Below, in pieces: positions 26,412 to 34,828 of a DNA stretch of 64,000 nucleotides; position 1 is the stretch's first letter; the number at the start of each line of letters is the position of its first letter. Both the position numbers and the translations under genes were made by a program. Source of the stretch: DSWT01 sp035373625 (GTDB lineage: Bacteria > Chloroflexota > Anaerolineae > B4-G1 > SLSP01); assembly GCA_035373625.1 (NCBI GenBank), contig DAOSNS010000011.1:37651-101650 (forward strand), in the 5' to 3' direction. Under the pieces are notes generated by a model. That model did no database searches, was not told the DNA's origin, and saw only the letters and a program-made list of their open reading frames with translations.

Positions 26412-27632
26412 ATGGGTAAGGAGAAATTCGAACGCACAAAGCCACATGTCAACGTAGGGACGATCGGTCACATTGACCACGGTAAGACGACCCTGACCGC
26501 GGCGATCACGCGCGTCCTTTCAACCAAGGGTTGGGCGACCTTCAAGGGGTACGATGAAGTCGCGAAAGCCGATGCGAAGATGTTCCGCCGTGACGCGACC
26601 AAAATCCTGACCGTCGCCATTTCGCACGTGGAATATGAAACCGAAAAGCGCCACTACGCCCATGTGGACTGTCCCGGTCACCGTGACTATATCAAGAACA
26701 TGATCACGGGCGCTGCGCAGATGGATGGCGCCATCCTGGTGGTCTCTGCGGTGGATGGGCCGATGCCCCAGACGCGCGAGCACATCCTCCTGGCGCGCCA
26801 GGTTGAAGTTCCGGCAATCGTGGTCTTCATGAACAAGGTGGACCTGATGGATGACCCGGAACTCCTGGAGCTGGTGGACCTGGAAATCCGCGAAGTGCTG
26901 AGCAGCTACGGCTTCCCCGGTGATGAAACCCCCATCGTGCGTGGTTCCGCGCTGGAGGCTCTGAACTGCAAGAGCAATGATCCCAACGATCCGGCTTACG
27001 CATCGATCTGGGAGCTGATGCGCGTCGTGGATGAGTACATCCCGACCCCGGTGCGCGAAGAAGACAAGCCCTTCTTGATGTCCATCGAGGACGTCTTCTC
27101 CATCAAGGGGCGTGGTACGGTAGTGACCGGGCGTGTGGATCGTGGCACGATGCGCCCCAACACCGAAGTTGAGCTGGTGGGGGCCATGTATGAGAAGCCG
27201 CGCAAGACCGTGGTAACGTCTATGGAAATGTTCCACAAGACGCTCGATGTGGTGCGCGCCGGTGACAACGCCGGTCTGCTCCTGCGCGGTATTGACAAGG
27301 ACGAGGTGGCTCGCGGTGTCGTCGTGGCGGCGCCCGGTACCATTCAGGCGCGCAGCAAGTTCGAGGCCGAGGTTTACGTCTTGCGCCGCGATGAAGGTGG
27401 ACGGCACAAGCCGTTCTTCTCCGGCTACAAGCCGCAGTTCTTCATCCGCACGATGGACATCACCGGCACGGTGCAGCTGCCCGAAGGCGTGGAAATGGTC
27501 ATGCCGGGTGACCGGACCAATATGACGGTGGAACTCATTTCCCCGGTGGCCCTGGAAGCCGGTCAGCGCTTTGCCATTCGTGAAGGTGGTTTGACCGTTG
27601 GCGCGGGCATCATCACCAAGGTCTTGGGCTAG
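26412..27632 (+). CDS. tuf: translation elongation factor Tu with divergent switch I
   Basis: 406 residues, delivers aminoacyl-tRNA to the ribosome. SD AAGGAGAGG. P-loop GHIDHGKTT (19-27), DCPGH with catalytic-type H90, NKVD and SAL are normal, and domains 2 and 3 look typical, including GGRHKPFFSGYKPQF. The switch I region is not: where nearly all EF-Tu read PEE(K/R)-x-RGITI, residues 51-70 here read AKADAKMFRRDATKILTVAI. There are about 5 extra residues, and only the Mg-binding threonine is plausibly retained as T67. Residue 91 is R (GHRDY) instead of the usual A. No alternative frame restores the motif. A second tuf elsewhere is possible. Confidence 0.95.
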   Translation: MGKEKFERTKPHVNVGTIGHIDHGKTTLTAAITRVLSTKGWATFKGYDEVAKADAKMFRRDATKILTVAISHVEYETEKRHYAHVDCPGHRDYIKNMITGAAQMDGAILVVSAVDGPMPQTREHILLARQVEVPAIVVFMNKVDLMDDPELLELVDLEIREVLSSYGFPGDETPIVRGSALEALNCKSNDPNDPAYASIWELMRVVDEYIPTPVREEDKPFLMSIEDVFSIKGRGTVVTGRVDRGTMRPNTEVELVGAMYEKPRKTVVTSMEMFHKTLDVVRAGDNAGLLLRGIDKDEVARGVVVAAPGTIQARSKFEAEVYVLRRDEGGRHKPFFSGYKPQFFIRTMDITGTVQLPEGVEMVMPGDRTNMTVELISPVALEAGQRFAIREGGLTVGAGIITKVLG

Positions 27633-27663
27633 TTTTGACGTTTCTCACGATATCAGGTGATTT

Positions 27664-27972
27664 ATGGCTAAACAACGCATTCGCATTCGGTTAAAGGGAT
27701 ACGATCATCGCATCCTTGATGAGTCCGCGCGGCGGATCGTCGAGGCAGCGGAGCGGACGGGCGCACGTGTCGTGGGACCGGTGCCTCTGCCGACGAAGAT
27801 CGAGCGGTTCGCAGTACGCCGTTCTACCTTCATTGACAAGGATTCTCACGAGCACTTCGAGATCCGCACTCACAAGCGTTTGATTGATATCCAGGAGCCG
27901 GATTCGAAAACCATTGATACGCTCATGCGGCTGAATATGCCGGCAGGCGTGGACATCGAGATCAAACTTTAG
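27664..27972 (+). CDS. rpsJ: 30S ribosomal protein S10
   Basis: 102 residues, normal length. KQRIRIRLKGYDHRILD and the THKRLIDI segment identify it. Besides its ribosomal role S10 pairs with NusB in antitermination. It starts the S10-type cluster 31 bp after tuf with SD AGGTGA. Confidence 0.97.
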   Translation: MAKQRIRIRLKGYDHRILDESARRIVEAAERTGARVVGPVPLPTKIERFAVRRSTFIDKDSHEHFEIRTHKRLIDIQEPDSKTIDTLMRLNMPAGVDIEIKL

Positions 27973-27978
27973 CAAGTC

Positions 27979-28060
27979 GTTGCGCCTTGTGGCCTCTATC
28001 CCCCCCGGCCGTTGACTCCGGGAATGCGAGTTGAGGGTCGGGGGGATAATGTCGCAAGGT
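27979..28060 (+). promoter_or_regulatory. structured leader between rpsJ and rplC
   Basis: The 136-bp space folds into nested stems: CCTTG with CAAGG outside, TATCCCCCC (from 27997) with GGGGGGATA (to 28048) in the middle, and GACTC with GAGTT inside. It is too structured to be a neutral spacer and may be a feedback site for a ribosomal protein such as L3 or L4, or an RNA processing site. Confidence 0.5.
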
Positions 28061-28108
28061 AGCCGGGGATGATGCGGCATACCTGGTGCCGGCAGTCCCA
28101 AGGAGGTT

Positions 28109-28762
28109 ATGGTGAAAGGAATCCTAGGTAAAAAAGTGGGGATGACCCAGGTAATAAAAGAGGATGGTCTGGTTGTACCGGTGACGGTGGTCGAAGCCGG
28201 CCCGTGTTACGTGACCCAGGTGCGCACGCTGGAGCGTGACGGTTATCGCGCCGTGCAACTGGGATTTGAACCCGCTAAACCCAAACATCTCACCAAAGGA
28301 CAGCGGGGACATCTGAAACTGGCCGGGGTGCCGGACTTGCGCTACCTGCGGGAGTTACGCACCCGGGAGGATGAGCAGTACGAGTTGGGGCAAGAGATTC
28401 GGGTGGATATTTTCCAGCCTGGCGAACACGTGGATGTCGAAGCCCGCTCGAAAGGGCGCGGTTTTGCCGGCGTTGTCAAGCGTCACAGTTTTGCCGGTGG
28501 GCCACGCACCCACGGTCAATCCGACCGCGAGCGCGCCCCGGGCGCCATCGGTGCCTGTGCTGCACCGGGTAAGATTTGGAAGGGCAAGAGAATGCCCGGC
28601 CACATGGGGGGCGAGCAAGTCACGGTGAGCAATCTGGAGGTCGTGCTGGTGGATCCGGAACGCAACCTTCTCGCGGTACGCGGCAGTGTCCCCGGACCGA
28701 ACGGCGGCATTGTCTTGATTAAAGTCGCCCGCAAGCAAAAAGTGGCTAAGGGAGGTAAGTAG
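28109..28762 (+). CDS. rplC: 50S ribosomal protein L3
   Basis: 217 residues. Starts MVKGILGKKVGMTQ; AAGGAGG is very close to the ATG, so the GTG at 28112 is an equally placed alternative. The loop near the peptidyl-transferase centre (GGPRTHGQSDRERAPG) is conserved. It is preceded by the structured leader and followed 2 bp later by rplD. Confidence 0.96.
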   Translation: MVKGILGKKVGMTQVIKEDGLVVPVTVVEAGPCYVTQVRTLERDGYRAVQLGFEPAKPKHLTKGQRGHLKLAGVPDLRYLRELRTREDEQYELGQEIRVDIFQPGEHVDVEARSKGRGFAGVVKRHSFAGGPRTHGQSDRERAPGAIGACAAPGKIWKGKRMPGHMGGEQVTVSNLEVVLVDPERNLLAVRGSVPGPNGGIVLIKVARKQKVAKGGK

Positions 28763-28764
28763 CG

Positions 28765-29397
28765 ATGCTTGTTCCTGTGCTGAATATGCAGGGCGAGAAG
28801 GTCAGCGAGATCGAACTCCGCCCGGATATTTTCGAGGCGTCCGTGAATGTTCCGTTGATGCACCAGGCGTTGGTGCGGCAACTGGCCAATGCGCGCCTGG
28901 GCACCCATAAGACGAAGACCCGTGGTGAGAATAACCGTTCCAAAGCCAAGTGGTATCGTCAAAAAGGTACCGGTCGTGCGCGCCACGGGAGCCGCAATGC
29001 CCCTATCTTTGTGGGCGGTGGTGTGGCGCATGGTCCCAAGCCCCGCGATTATGAAAAACAGATGCCGGTCAAGATGCGCCGTGCGGCGCTGCGTTCGGCG
29101 CTCTCGATCAAGGCGGCGGCGCAACAGATCGTCGTTGTGGATCAGTTGACGATGGACGCGCCGAAGACCAAAGAATTCGTGCGCGTTTTGCAGAACCTCG
29201 CGGCTGTGGACGGCAAGGCATTGATCCTGTTGCCGGAGCGCAATGCTCCTGTGGAACTCTCGGTGCGCAATCTCCCGATGGCGCGGACCCTGCGCGCTCA
29301 CTACCTCAACATCCGCGACCTGATGAGCGCCGATTACCTCATCATGCCTTTGGGCGCGCTTGAGGTGCTCGAGTCTATTCTGGGGCAGGCCGCCTAG
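28765..29397 (+). CDS. rplD: 50S ribosomal protein L4
   Basis: 210 residues. The extended tunnel loop KWYRQKGTGRARHGS is present. SD AGGGAGG lies inside the end of rplC, showing tight coupling. In enterobacteria L4 represses the S10 operon; no equivalent can be proved here. Confidence 0.96.
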   Translation: MLVPVLNMQGEKVSEIELRPDIFEASVNVPLMHQALVRQLANARLGTHKTKTRGENNRSKAKWYRQKGTGRARHGSRNAPIFVGGGVAHGPKPRDYEKQMPVKMRRAALRSALSIKAAAQQIVVVDQLTMDAPKTKEFVRVLQNLAAVDGKALILLPERNAPVELSVRNLPMARTLRAHYLNIRDLMSADYLIMPLGALEVLESILGQAA

Positions 29398-29417
29398 ACG
29401 GGCCAGGGGAGTGGAAG

Positions 29418-29705
29418 ATGGATATCTACGAAGTGATAGTGCGTCCGTTAGAGACAGAAAAAGCGTACAGGCAACGTGAGGATGGGCAGTACGTCTTTAT
29501 GGTCAACCCTAAGGCGAACAAAGCCCAGGTGTCTCAGGCTGTCGAAGAAATCTATAACGTCAAAGTGGCCGCGGTGAATGTGATGAATATGCCGGCCAAG
29601 ATCAACCGCATACGCGGGCGGCGCAAGGTTGCCCGACACGCGCCGTGGAAGAAAGCGGTCGTGACTTTGGCGCCGGGCGAGTCCATTGCGGCATTGGAGG
29701 CTTAG
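29418..29705 (+). CDS. rplW: 50S ribosomal protein L23
   Basis: 95 residues, forms the docking site for SRP and trigger factor at the exit tunnel. The VRPLETEKAY start and the basic loop INRIRGRRKVARHAPWKKAV are typical. The SD of rplB lies within its last codons. Confidence 0.95.
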   Translation: MDIYEVIVRPLETEKAYRQREDGQYVFMVNPKANKAQVSQAVEEIYNVKVAAVNVMNMPAKINRIRGRRKVARHAPWKKAVVTLAPGESIAALEA

Positions 29706-29706
29706 G

Positions 29707-30549
29707 ATGGCGATTAAAAAATATAAGCCGACTTCTCCCGGACGGCGTTGGCTGGCCGGGCAGACCTTTGAAGAAGTGACCCGCACTAAACCCGAAAAGA
29801 GCCTGGTGCAGCCCCTGCGCAAGAATGCCGGGCGCAATGCCTACGGGCGGATCACCGTGCGGCATCGGGGTGGCGGTCATGCGCGTCAGTATCGTTTGAT
29901 TGATTTCCGGCGCGACAAACTCGATATTCCTGCGCGGGTGGAGACGATCGAGTACGACCCCAATCGCTCGGCGCGTATCGCCCTGCTGGTTTACGCCGAT
30001 GGCGAAAAACGCTACATCCTGGCGCCGTTGGGCCTGCGGGTGGGCAGCACCGTGCTCAGCTCGCGCAAGAGCACCGAAATCAATGCCGGCAATGCCATGC
30101 CGCTGGAGCGCGTGCCCTTAGGGACGTTGGTTCACAATGTTGAACTTTATCCGGGGCGCGGCGGGCAGTTGGTCCGCGCAGCGGGTGCGGCGGCTCAGGT
30201 CCTGGCAAAAGAAGGCGACTATATCACCTTGCGTCTGCCGAGCGGTGAGATGCGCCGGGTGCATAAAACATGCATGGCGACCATCGGGCAGGTGGGCAAT
30301 GTGGACCATGCGAACGTCAAACTGGGCAAGGCCGGGCGTCGGCGCTGGCTGGGTTGGCGGCCGGCGGTGCGCGGTTCGGCGATGACGCCGCGCGATCACC
30401 CCCACGGTGGTGGGGAAGGGCGCTCACCGATCGGTATGTCCGGGCCGAAGTCCCCGTGGGGCTGGCGTACCCTGGGGCGCAAAACCCGCCGCAATAAGGC
30501 GACCGACAAATACATCATCCGGCGGCGCAATGCCGATCGTAGTAAGTAA
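29707..30549 (+). CDS. rplB: 50S ribosomal protein L2
   Basis: 280 residues, close to the peptidyl-transferase centre. The start is ATG 29707 with GGAGG at 29695-29699; an in-frame ATG further upstream lies inside rplW and is not needed. The essential C-terminal HPHGGGEG histidine motif and WGWRTLGRKTR are conserved. One base separates it from rplW. Confidence 0.96.
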   Translation: MAIKKYKPTSPGRRWLAGQTFEEVTRTKPEKSLVQPLRKNAGRNAYGRITVRHRGGGHARQYRLIDFRRDKLDIPARVETIEYDPNRSARIALLVYADGEKRYILAPLGLRVGSTVLSSRKSTEINAGNAMPLERVPLGTLVHNVELYPGRGGQLVRAAGAAAQVLAKEGDYITLRLPSGEMRRVHKTCMATIGQVGNVDHANVKLGKAGRRRWLGWRPAVRGSAMTPRDHPHGGGEGRSPIGMSGPKSPWGWRTLGRKTRRNKATDKYIIRRRNADRSK

Positions 30550-30563
30550 GGGAGGTACATATC

Positions 30564-30848
30564 ATGTCGCGTTCTTTGAAAAAAGGACCTTACGTCAACC
30601 CTAAGCTGCTCAAGAAGATCGAAGAGATGAATCGCAGCGGACAGAAGCGGGTGTTGCGCACCTGGTCGCGCGCCTCGGTGATCTTCCCGCAGATGGTTGG
30701 ACACACGATTGCCGTCCACGACGGGCGGCGGCATGTGCCCATCTACATCACCGAAAACATGGTGGGGCATCGCCTGGGTGAATTCGCGCCTACGCGGACT
30801 TTCCGTGGGCACATCGTCAAAGAGAAAAAAGGGCGGGTTACGCACTAA
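30564..30848 (+). CDS. rpsS: 30S ribosomal protein S19
   Basis: 94 residues, contacts the head of the small subunit and forms a complex with S13. MSRSLKKGPYV, GHTIAVHDGRRHVP and GHRLGEFAPTRTF are signature stretches. SD AAGGGAGG. Confidence 0.97.
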   Translation: MSRSLKKGPYVNPKLLKKIEEMNRSGQKRVLRTWSRASVIFPQMVGHTIAVHDGRRHVPIYITENMVGHRLGEFAPTRTFRGHIVKEKKGRVTH

Positions 30849-30868
30849 GGGGAATGAGGTAAAGACCG

Positions 30869-31234
30869 ATGCAAGATCAAGTACAAGCTATAGCCAGACA
30901 TATCCCGATGTCCCCGATGAAAGTGCGACGCCTGATCGCACCCCTGCGGGGAATGACAGCCCAGGCAGCGCTCGATGCCCTGCGCATGATGCCGCAAGCG
31001 GCGGCGGAGCCGGTGTATAAGCTGATCCGCTCGGCGATGGCCAATGCTGACGAGATGGGGTTGGACACCGGAAATCTGTACATCGTGCAGCTTACGGCAA
31101 ATGAAGGCCCCGGCCGGATGCCCGGCCGCGGGTGGCGGGCACGCTGGGGTAGCCGTGGCCGCTATCGCCCGATCCGCAAGCGTTCGTCGCACATTACCGT
31201 CGTTCTTCAAGAACGACTTCCAGAGCAGCCATAA
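30869..31234 (+). CDS. rplV: 50S ribosomal protein L22
   Basis: 121 residues. SPMKVRRLIAPLRGM near the N-terminus and the tunnel beta-hairpin with GRGWRARWGSRGRYRPIRK near the C-terminus are recognisable; macrolide resistance mutations map to this hairpin in other species. SD is GAGG-like. Confidence 0.95.
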   Translation: MQDQVQAIARHIPMSPMKVRRLIAPLRGMTAQAALDALRMMPQAAAEPVYKLIRSAMANADEMGLDTGNLYIVQLTANEGPGRMPGRGWRARWGSRGRYRPIRKRSSHITVVLQERLPEQP

Positions 31235-31258
31235 GCAAGCAGTGATAAGGAGGCTATT

Positions 31259-31957
31259 TTGGGACGTAAAGTTCATCCCTACGGTTTTCGGTTGAAGATC
31301 ATTCGCGATTGGAGATCCCGCTGGTTTGCCGAAGGTCGGGAATACTCCGCGCTTTTGGAAGAGGATCGCAAGATCCGCGACTATATCTTCAGCGAGATGC
31401 GGGCGCGTTCGCGTGATGGGCAGACCGGCGTTTCGCACATAGATATCGAGCGTTTCCCGCCGAATCAAGTCTCGGTGGTCATCTGGACGGCGCGGCCGGG
31501 GATTGTCATCGGGCGCAAGGGCGAGAATGTCAAAGTCCTGCGGCAGCATGTGGAAGAACTCTGTGGTGGCAAGCGCGTGCACGTGGATGTTCAGGAAGTC
31601 GAGCAACCGGACCTGGACGCCCGACTGGTGGCCGAGAACATCGTGGCGCAGTTGGAAAAGCGTATCTACCACAGCCGCGCGATGAAGCGGGCCGTGCGTC
31701 AGGCGTTGCGCGCCGGCGCAGAAGGCATCCGCGTGATGTGCAGCGGGCGGCTCGCCGGGGCAGAAATGGCGCGGCGCGAGTGGATGCGCGAAGGGCGTGT
31801 GCCGCTCCAGACGTTGCGCGCGGACATTGATTACGCTCAAGAAGAAGCTCTGACGACGTATGGCCGCATCGGCGTCAAGGTGTGGATTTACAAAGGCGAG
31901 GTTCTGCCCAAGAAATCCGCCCCTGTCACCGTAGTCGAAGAGACGGCGCAGAGCTGA
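31259..31957 (+). CDS. rpsC: 30S ribosomal protein S3
   Basis: 232 residues with the N-terminal KH domain (IGRKGENVKVL), part of the mRNA entry site. The start is an uncommon TTG at 31259, placed by AAGGAGG at 31247-31253 and by the usual MGRKVHPYGFRL start. No ATG is nearby. Confidence 0.95.
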   Translation: MGRKVHPYGFRLKIIRDWRSRWFAEGREYSALLEEDRKIRDYIFSEMRARSRDGQTGVSHIDIERFPPNQVSVVIWTARPGIVIGRKGENVKVLRQHVEELCGGKRVHVDVQEVEQPDLDARLVAENIVAQLEKRIYHSRAMKRAVRQALRAGAEGIRVMCSGRLAGAEMARREWMREGRVPLQTLRADIDYAQEEALTTYGRIGVKVWIYKGEVLPKKSAPVTVVEETAQS

Positions 31958-31986
31958 TCAAGGGTTATGTTTAAGGAGATACAACC

Positions 31987-32415
31987 ATGTTGATGCCTAA
32001 ACGCGTGAAATATCGCAAGCAACACCGTGGGCGCAGAACGGGTACAGAATCCCGTGGCGTGGACGTGAGCTTTGGCGACTATGGCCTGCAAGCCTTAGAG
32101 CCGGCGTGGATCACGGCCCGCCAGATCGAGGCGGCGCGGCGCGCGATCGTGCGCTACATGCGCCGGCGCGGCAAGTATTGGATTCGCATCTTCCCGGATA
32201 AGCCGATCACGGCCAAGCCCGCCGAAACCCGCATGGGTAAAGGGAAGGGCGCGGTGGATCATTGGGTGGCCGTTGTGCGTCCCGGGCGGGTGATGTTTGA
32301 GGTGAGTGGTATACCGGGCGATGCGGCACACGAGGCGCTGCGCCTGGCTGCGCACAAGCTGCCCATCAAGACCCAAATCATTGCCCGTTTGGATTTGGAG
32401 CAGGAGAATCAATAA
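31987..32415 (+). CDS. rplP: 50S ribosomal protein L16
   Basis: 142 residues, binds near the A-site tRNA elbow. MLMPKRVKYRKQHRGR and TRMGKGKGAVDHWVA are signatures. SD AAGGAG. Its stop overlaps the rpmC start by one base. Confidence 0.97.
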   Translation: MLMPKRVKYRKQHRGRRTGTESRGVDVSFGDYGLQALEPAWITARQIEAARRAIVRYMRRRGKYWIRIFPDKPITAKPAETRMGKGKGAVDHWVAVVRPGRVMFEVSGIPGDAAHEALRLAAHKLPIKTQIIARLDLEQENQ

Positions 32416-32636
32416 TGCCGGCCAAAGAATTACGTGAACTAACCGAAGATGAATTGCGATTGCGTCTGCAGGAGACGCGGCGTGAATTGTTCAACCTGCG
32501 GCAACAATGGTATGCCGGTAGCCTGGAGGATCACAATCGCTTGCGCGCGGTGCGCAAAGACATTGCGCGGATCCTGACGGTGCTGCGGGAGCGGGAGCTG
32601 ATGCAGGACTTGCCGCAGAAAGGAGCAGTAGCATGA
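32415..32636 (+). CDS. rpmC: 50S ribosomal protein L29
   Basis: 73 residues, small helical hairpin protein near the exit tunnel (ELRELTEDELRLRLQETRRELFN begins it, split here only by length). It overlaps rplP by one base at the start and rpsQ by an ATGA at the end, implying translational coupling. Confidence 0.95.
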   Translation: MPAKELRELTEDELRLRLQETRRELFNLRQQWYAGSLEDHNRLRAVRKDIARILTVLRERELMQDLPQKGAVA

Positions 32637-32884
32637 GAGAACGTCGTCGTCGTTTGACTGGCGTGGTCACCAGCGACAAAATGGATAAGACGGTGGTCGT
32701 GAGTGTCGAACGTCGTTATCGCCACCCATTGTACAAAAAAGTAGTGCGGGCGATCAAGAAATACATGGCCCACGATGAACACAACGAGTGTCGTGTCGGC
32801 GATACCGTAAGCATCATCGAGTCGCGCCCTTATAGCCGTCACAAGCGCTGGACTGTCGAAACGATCCTGGAACGAGCTGCGTAA
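32633..32884 (+). CDS. rpsQ: 30S ribosomal protein S17
   Basis: 83 residues. RRRLTGVVTSDKMDKTVVV and VGDTVSIIESRPYSRHKRW identify the OB-fold S17. SD AAAGGAG lies in the end of rpmC; the two genes overlap by four bases. Confidence 0.97.
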   Translation: MRERRRRLTGVVTSDKMDKTVVVSVERRYRHPLYKKVVRAIKKYMAHDEHNECRVGDTVSIIESRPYSRHKRWTVETILERAA

Positions 32885-32894
32885 GGAGCATACC

Positions 32895-33266
32895 ATGATT
32901 CAAACAGAAACGCGGTTAAAGGTAGCTGACAATACCGGGGCACAAGAGCTGCTGTGTATCCGGGTGCTCGGTGGGTCGCGGCGGCGTTACGGCACCGTCG
33001 GGGATTCGATTGTCGCGGCGGTCAAATCCGCCACCCCTACGGCCTCGGTGAAGAAAGGCGAGGTCGTCCGCGCGGTCATCGTGCGGGTCACCAAAGAATA
33101 TCGTCGTCCTGACGGCTCTTATATTCGTTTTGACGATAATGCGGCAGTGATTCTAGACTCTTCGGGCGTGAATCCACGTGGCACCCGCATTTTCGGGCCG
33201 GTCGCGCGCGAGCTGCGTGAAAAAGGTTTCATGAAAATCGTGTCCCTGGCGCCCGAAGTGTTGTAG
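32895..33266 (+). CDS. rplN: 50S ribosomal protein L14
   Basis: 123 residues, normal length, at the subunit interface. MIQTETRLKVADNTGAQEL and the FDDNAAVIL stretch are typical. SD AAGGAG, ten bases after rpsQ. Confidence 0.97.
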   Translation: MIQTETRLKVADNTGAQELLCIRVLGGSRRRYGTVGDSIVAAVKSATPTASVKKGEVVRAVIVRVTKEYRRPDGSYIRFDDNAAVILDSSGVNPRGTRIFGPVARELREKGFMKIVSLAPEVL

Positions 33267-33286
33267 GACCGGTGTGAGGTATAAAG

Positions 33287-33607
33287 ATGAATCGGATAAA
33301 AAAAGGTGATACGGTCGAAGTCATCACTGGCGAAGATCGCGGGGCGCGCGGTGAGGTCTTGCGCGTCTTGCTCAAAGAAAACCGTGTGGTTGTGTCTAAA
33401 GTGAACATGGTCACCAAACACCAAAGCGCGCAGCGGGCCGGCCGCGCCCAGATGCAAGGCGGGCGCATTCAGTTCGAGGCACCGATTGACCTCTCGAACG
33501 TGATGCTGGTTTGCCCGAAATGCAATCAGGCCACACGGGTCGGTTACGCCGTGGTGGATGAGCGCAAGGTGCGCGTCTGTCGCAAATGTGAAGCGGTGAT
33601 TGACTAG
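33287..33607 (+). CDS. rplX: 50S ribosomal protein L24
   Basis: 106 residues with an N-terminal KOW motif (KKGDTVEVITGEDRGARGEV) that starts 23S rRNA assembly. The C-terminal part has two CxxC pairs (CPKC and CRKC), a possible zinc site found in many bacterial L24 proteins. Confidence 0.95.
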   Translation: MNRIKKGDTVEVITGEDRGARGEVLRVLLKENRVVVSKVNMVTKHQSAQRAGRAQMQGGRIQFEAPIDLSNVMLVCPKCNQATRVGYAVVDERKVRVCRKCEAVID

Positions 33608-33620
33608 GAAGAAGGTAAAC

Positions 33621-34157
33621 ATGCAAGCGTTACAGAAACGGTATCGTGAAGAAATCACACCCATCATGCTCAAGGAATTCGGCTACGCCAACGTCATGCA
33701 GGTGCCGCGGGTGCGCAAGGTCGTGATCAATATCGGGATGGGCGAGGCACTCGACAATCCCAAGGCGCTCGAATATGCCGTTGCGGATCTGCGCACCATC
33801 ACCGGGCAGCAGCCGGTCGTGACCAAAGCGCGCAAATCGGTCGCCAACTTCAAGTTGCGTGAGGGGCGTGCCATTGGGGTGAAAGTAACCCTGCGTGGTG
33901 AAAGGATGTGGTCGTTCCTGAGCCGTCTGATCAATGTGGCTTTGCCGCGTACCCGTGACTTTCACGGTGTTCCCGATAAACTGGATGGCCGGGGCAATTA
34001 CACCCTGGGGCTGCGCGAGCAACTGGTCTTCCCCGAAATTAACTACGACAAAATTGATAAGATTCGAGGGTTTGAAGTCACCATTAACACGACGGCGGAA
34101 ACTGACGAAGAAGCCCGGCGACTGCTGGAGCTTCTGGGCATGCCTTTTCGGCGTTAA
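33621..34157 (+). CDS. rplE: 50S ribosomal protein L5
   Basis: 178 residues, binds 5S rRNA and the P-site tRNA. The start is ATG 33621, with GAAGAAGG before it, rather than the in-frame TTG at 33600 inside rplX. YREEITPIMLKEFGY and RTRDFHGVPDKLDGRGNY are signatures. Confidence 0.95.
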   Translation: MQALQKRYREEITPIMLKEFGYANVMQVPRVRKVVINIGMGEALDNPKALEYAVADLRTITGQQPVVTKARKSVANFKLREGRAIGVKVTLRGERMWSFLSRLINVALPRTRDFHGVPDKLDGRGNYTLGLREQLVFPEINYDKIDKIRGFEVTINTTAETDEEARRLLELLGMPFRR

Positions 34158-34210
34158 GGTTCATCCCCTTGGGCTTGTGAGCGAACGAGTTTTGAAGAAG
34201 GAGTAATCGT

Positions 34211-34393
34211 ATGGCACAAAAATCAATGCCGATTCGCGAAACCCGGCGTAAGTATAAGATACGGGTACGGAACCGTTGTTCTCGTTGTGGACGCCCGCGC
34301 GGGTATTACCGCCGCTTTGGCTTATGCCGCATCTGCCTTCGTGAGTTGGCCTTAGAGGGGAAAGTCCCCGGTCTGGTCAAATCCAGTTGGTAA
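34211..34393 (+). CDS. rpsN: 30S ribosomal protein S14, zinc-binding short form
   Basis: 60 residues with C23, C26, C39 and C42, the zinc-binding short form (type Z) of Gram-positives, Thermus and Chloroflexota, not the 101-residue zinc-free form. SD AAGGAG. It depends on zinc supply unless a C-minus paralogue exists elsewhere. Confidence 0.96.
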   Translation: MAQKSMPIRETRRKYKIRVRNRCSRCGRPRGYYRRFGLCRICLRELALEGKVPGLVKSSW

Positions 34394-34405
34394 TGGAGTG
34401 TAAAG

Positions 34406-34816
34406 ATGACAACTTCAGATCCAATTGCTGATATGTTAACCCGCCTGCGGAATGCTTTGATGGTCAAGCATGCCACCGTCTCTATGCCGGCGTCCAAGAT
34501 TAAGACGGCCATCGCCAAAATTTTGAAGGATGAAGGGTACATCGAGGACTATAAAGTGGTCACCGATGAAAACCTGCATCGCAATCTGGTCATTCACTTG
34601 AAGTACCAGGGTGACCTGAAGCATCAGCGGCCTGTGATCACGAACCTGACCCGGGTGAGCACGCCCGGACGGCGCATCTACACATCGGCCAAAGACATCC
34701 CCTGGGTGCGCAGTGGCATGGGCATTGCGATCCTTTCGACGCCCAAGGGTGTCATCACCGGCCAGCAGGCGCGCCGTCTGAATGTCGGCGGCGAAATCCT
34801 GTGCTATGTCTGGTAA
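34406..34816 (+). CDS. rpsH: 30S ribosomal protein S8
   Basis: 136 residues, binds the central domain of 16S rRNA. DPIADMLTRLRNA and the C-terminal GEILCYVW are typical. SD GGAG. S8 represses the spc operon in E. coli; no target site was looked for successfully here. Confidence 0.97.
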   Translation: MTTSDPIADMLTRLRNALMVKHATVSMPASKIKTAIAKILKDEGYIEDYKVVTDENLHRNLVIHLKYQGDLKHQRPVITNLTRVSTPGRRIYTSAKDIPWVRSGMGIAILSTPKGVITGQQARRLNVGGEILCYVW

Positions 34817-34828
34817 GGGAGGTCAAAC

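Noticed and set aside
26550..26640. frameshift as the cause of the odd EF-Tu switch I
   Set aside because: No other frame encodes RGITI, the flanking sequence is in frame on both sides, and the length change is a multiple of three.
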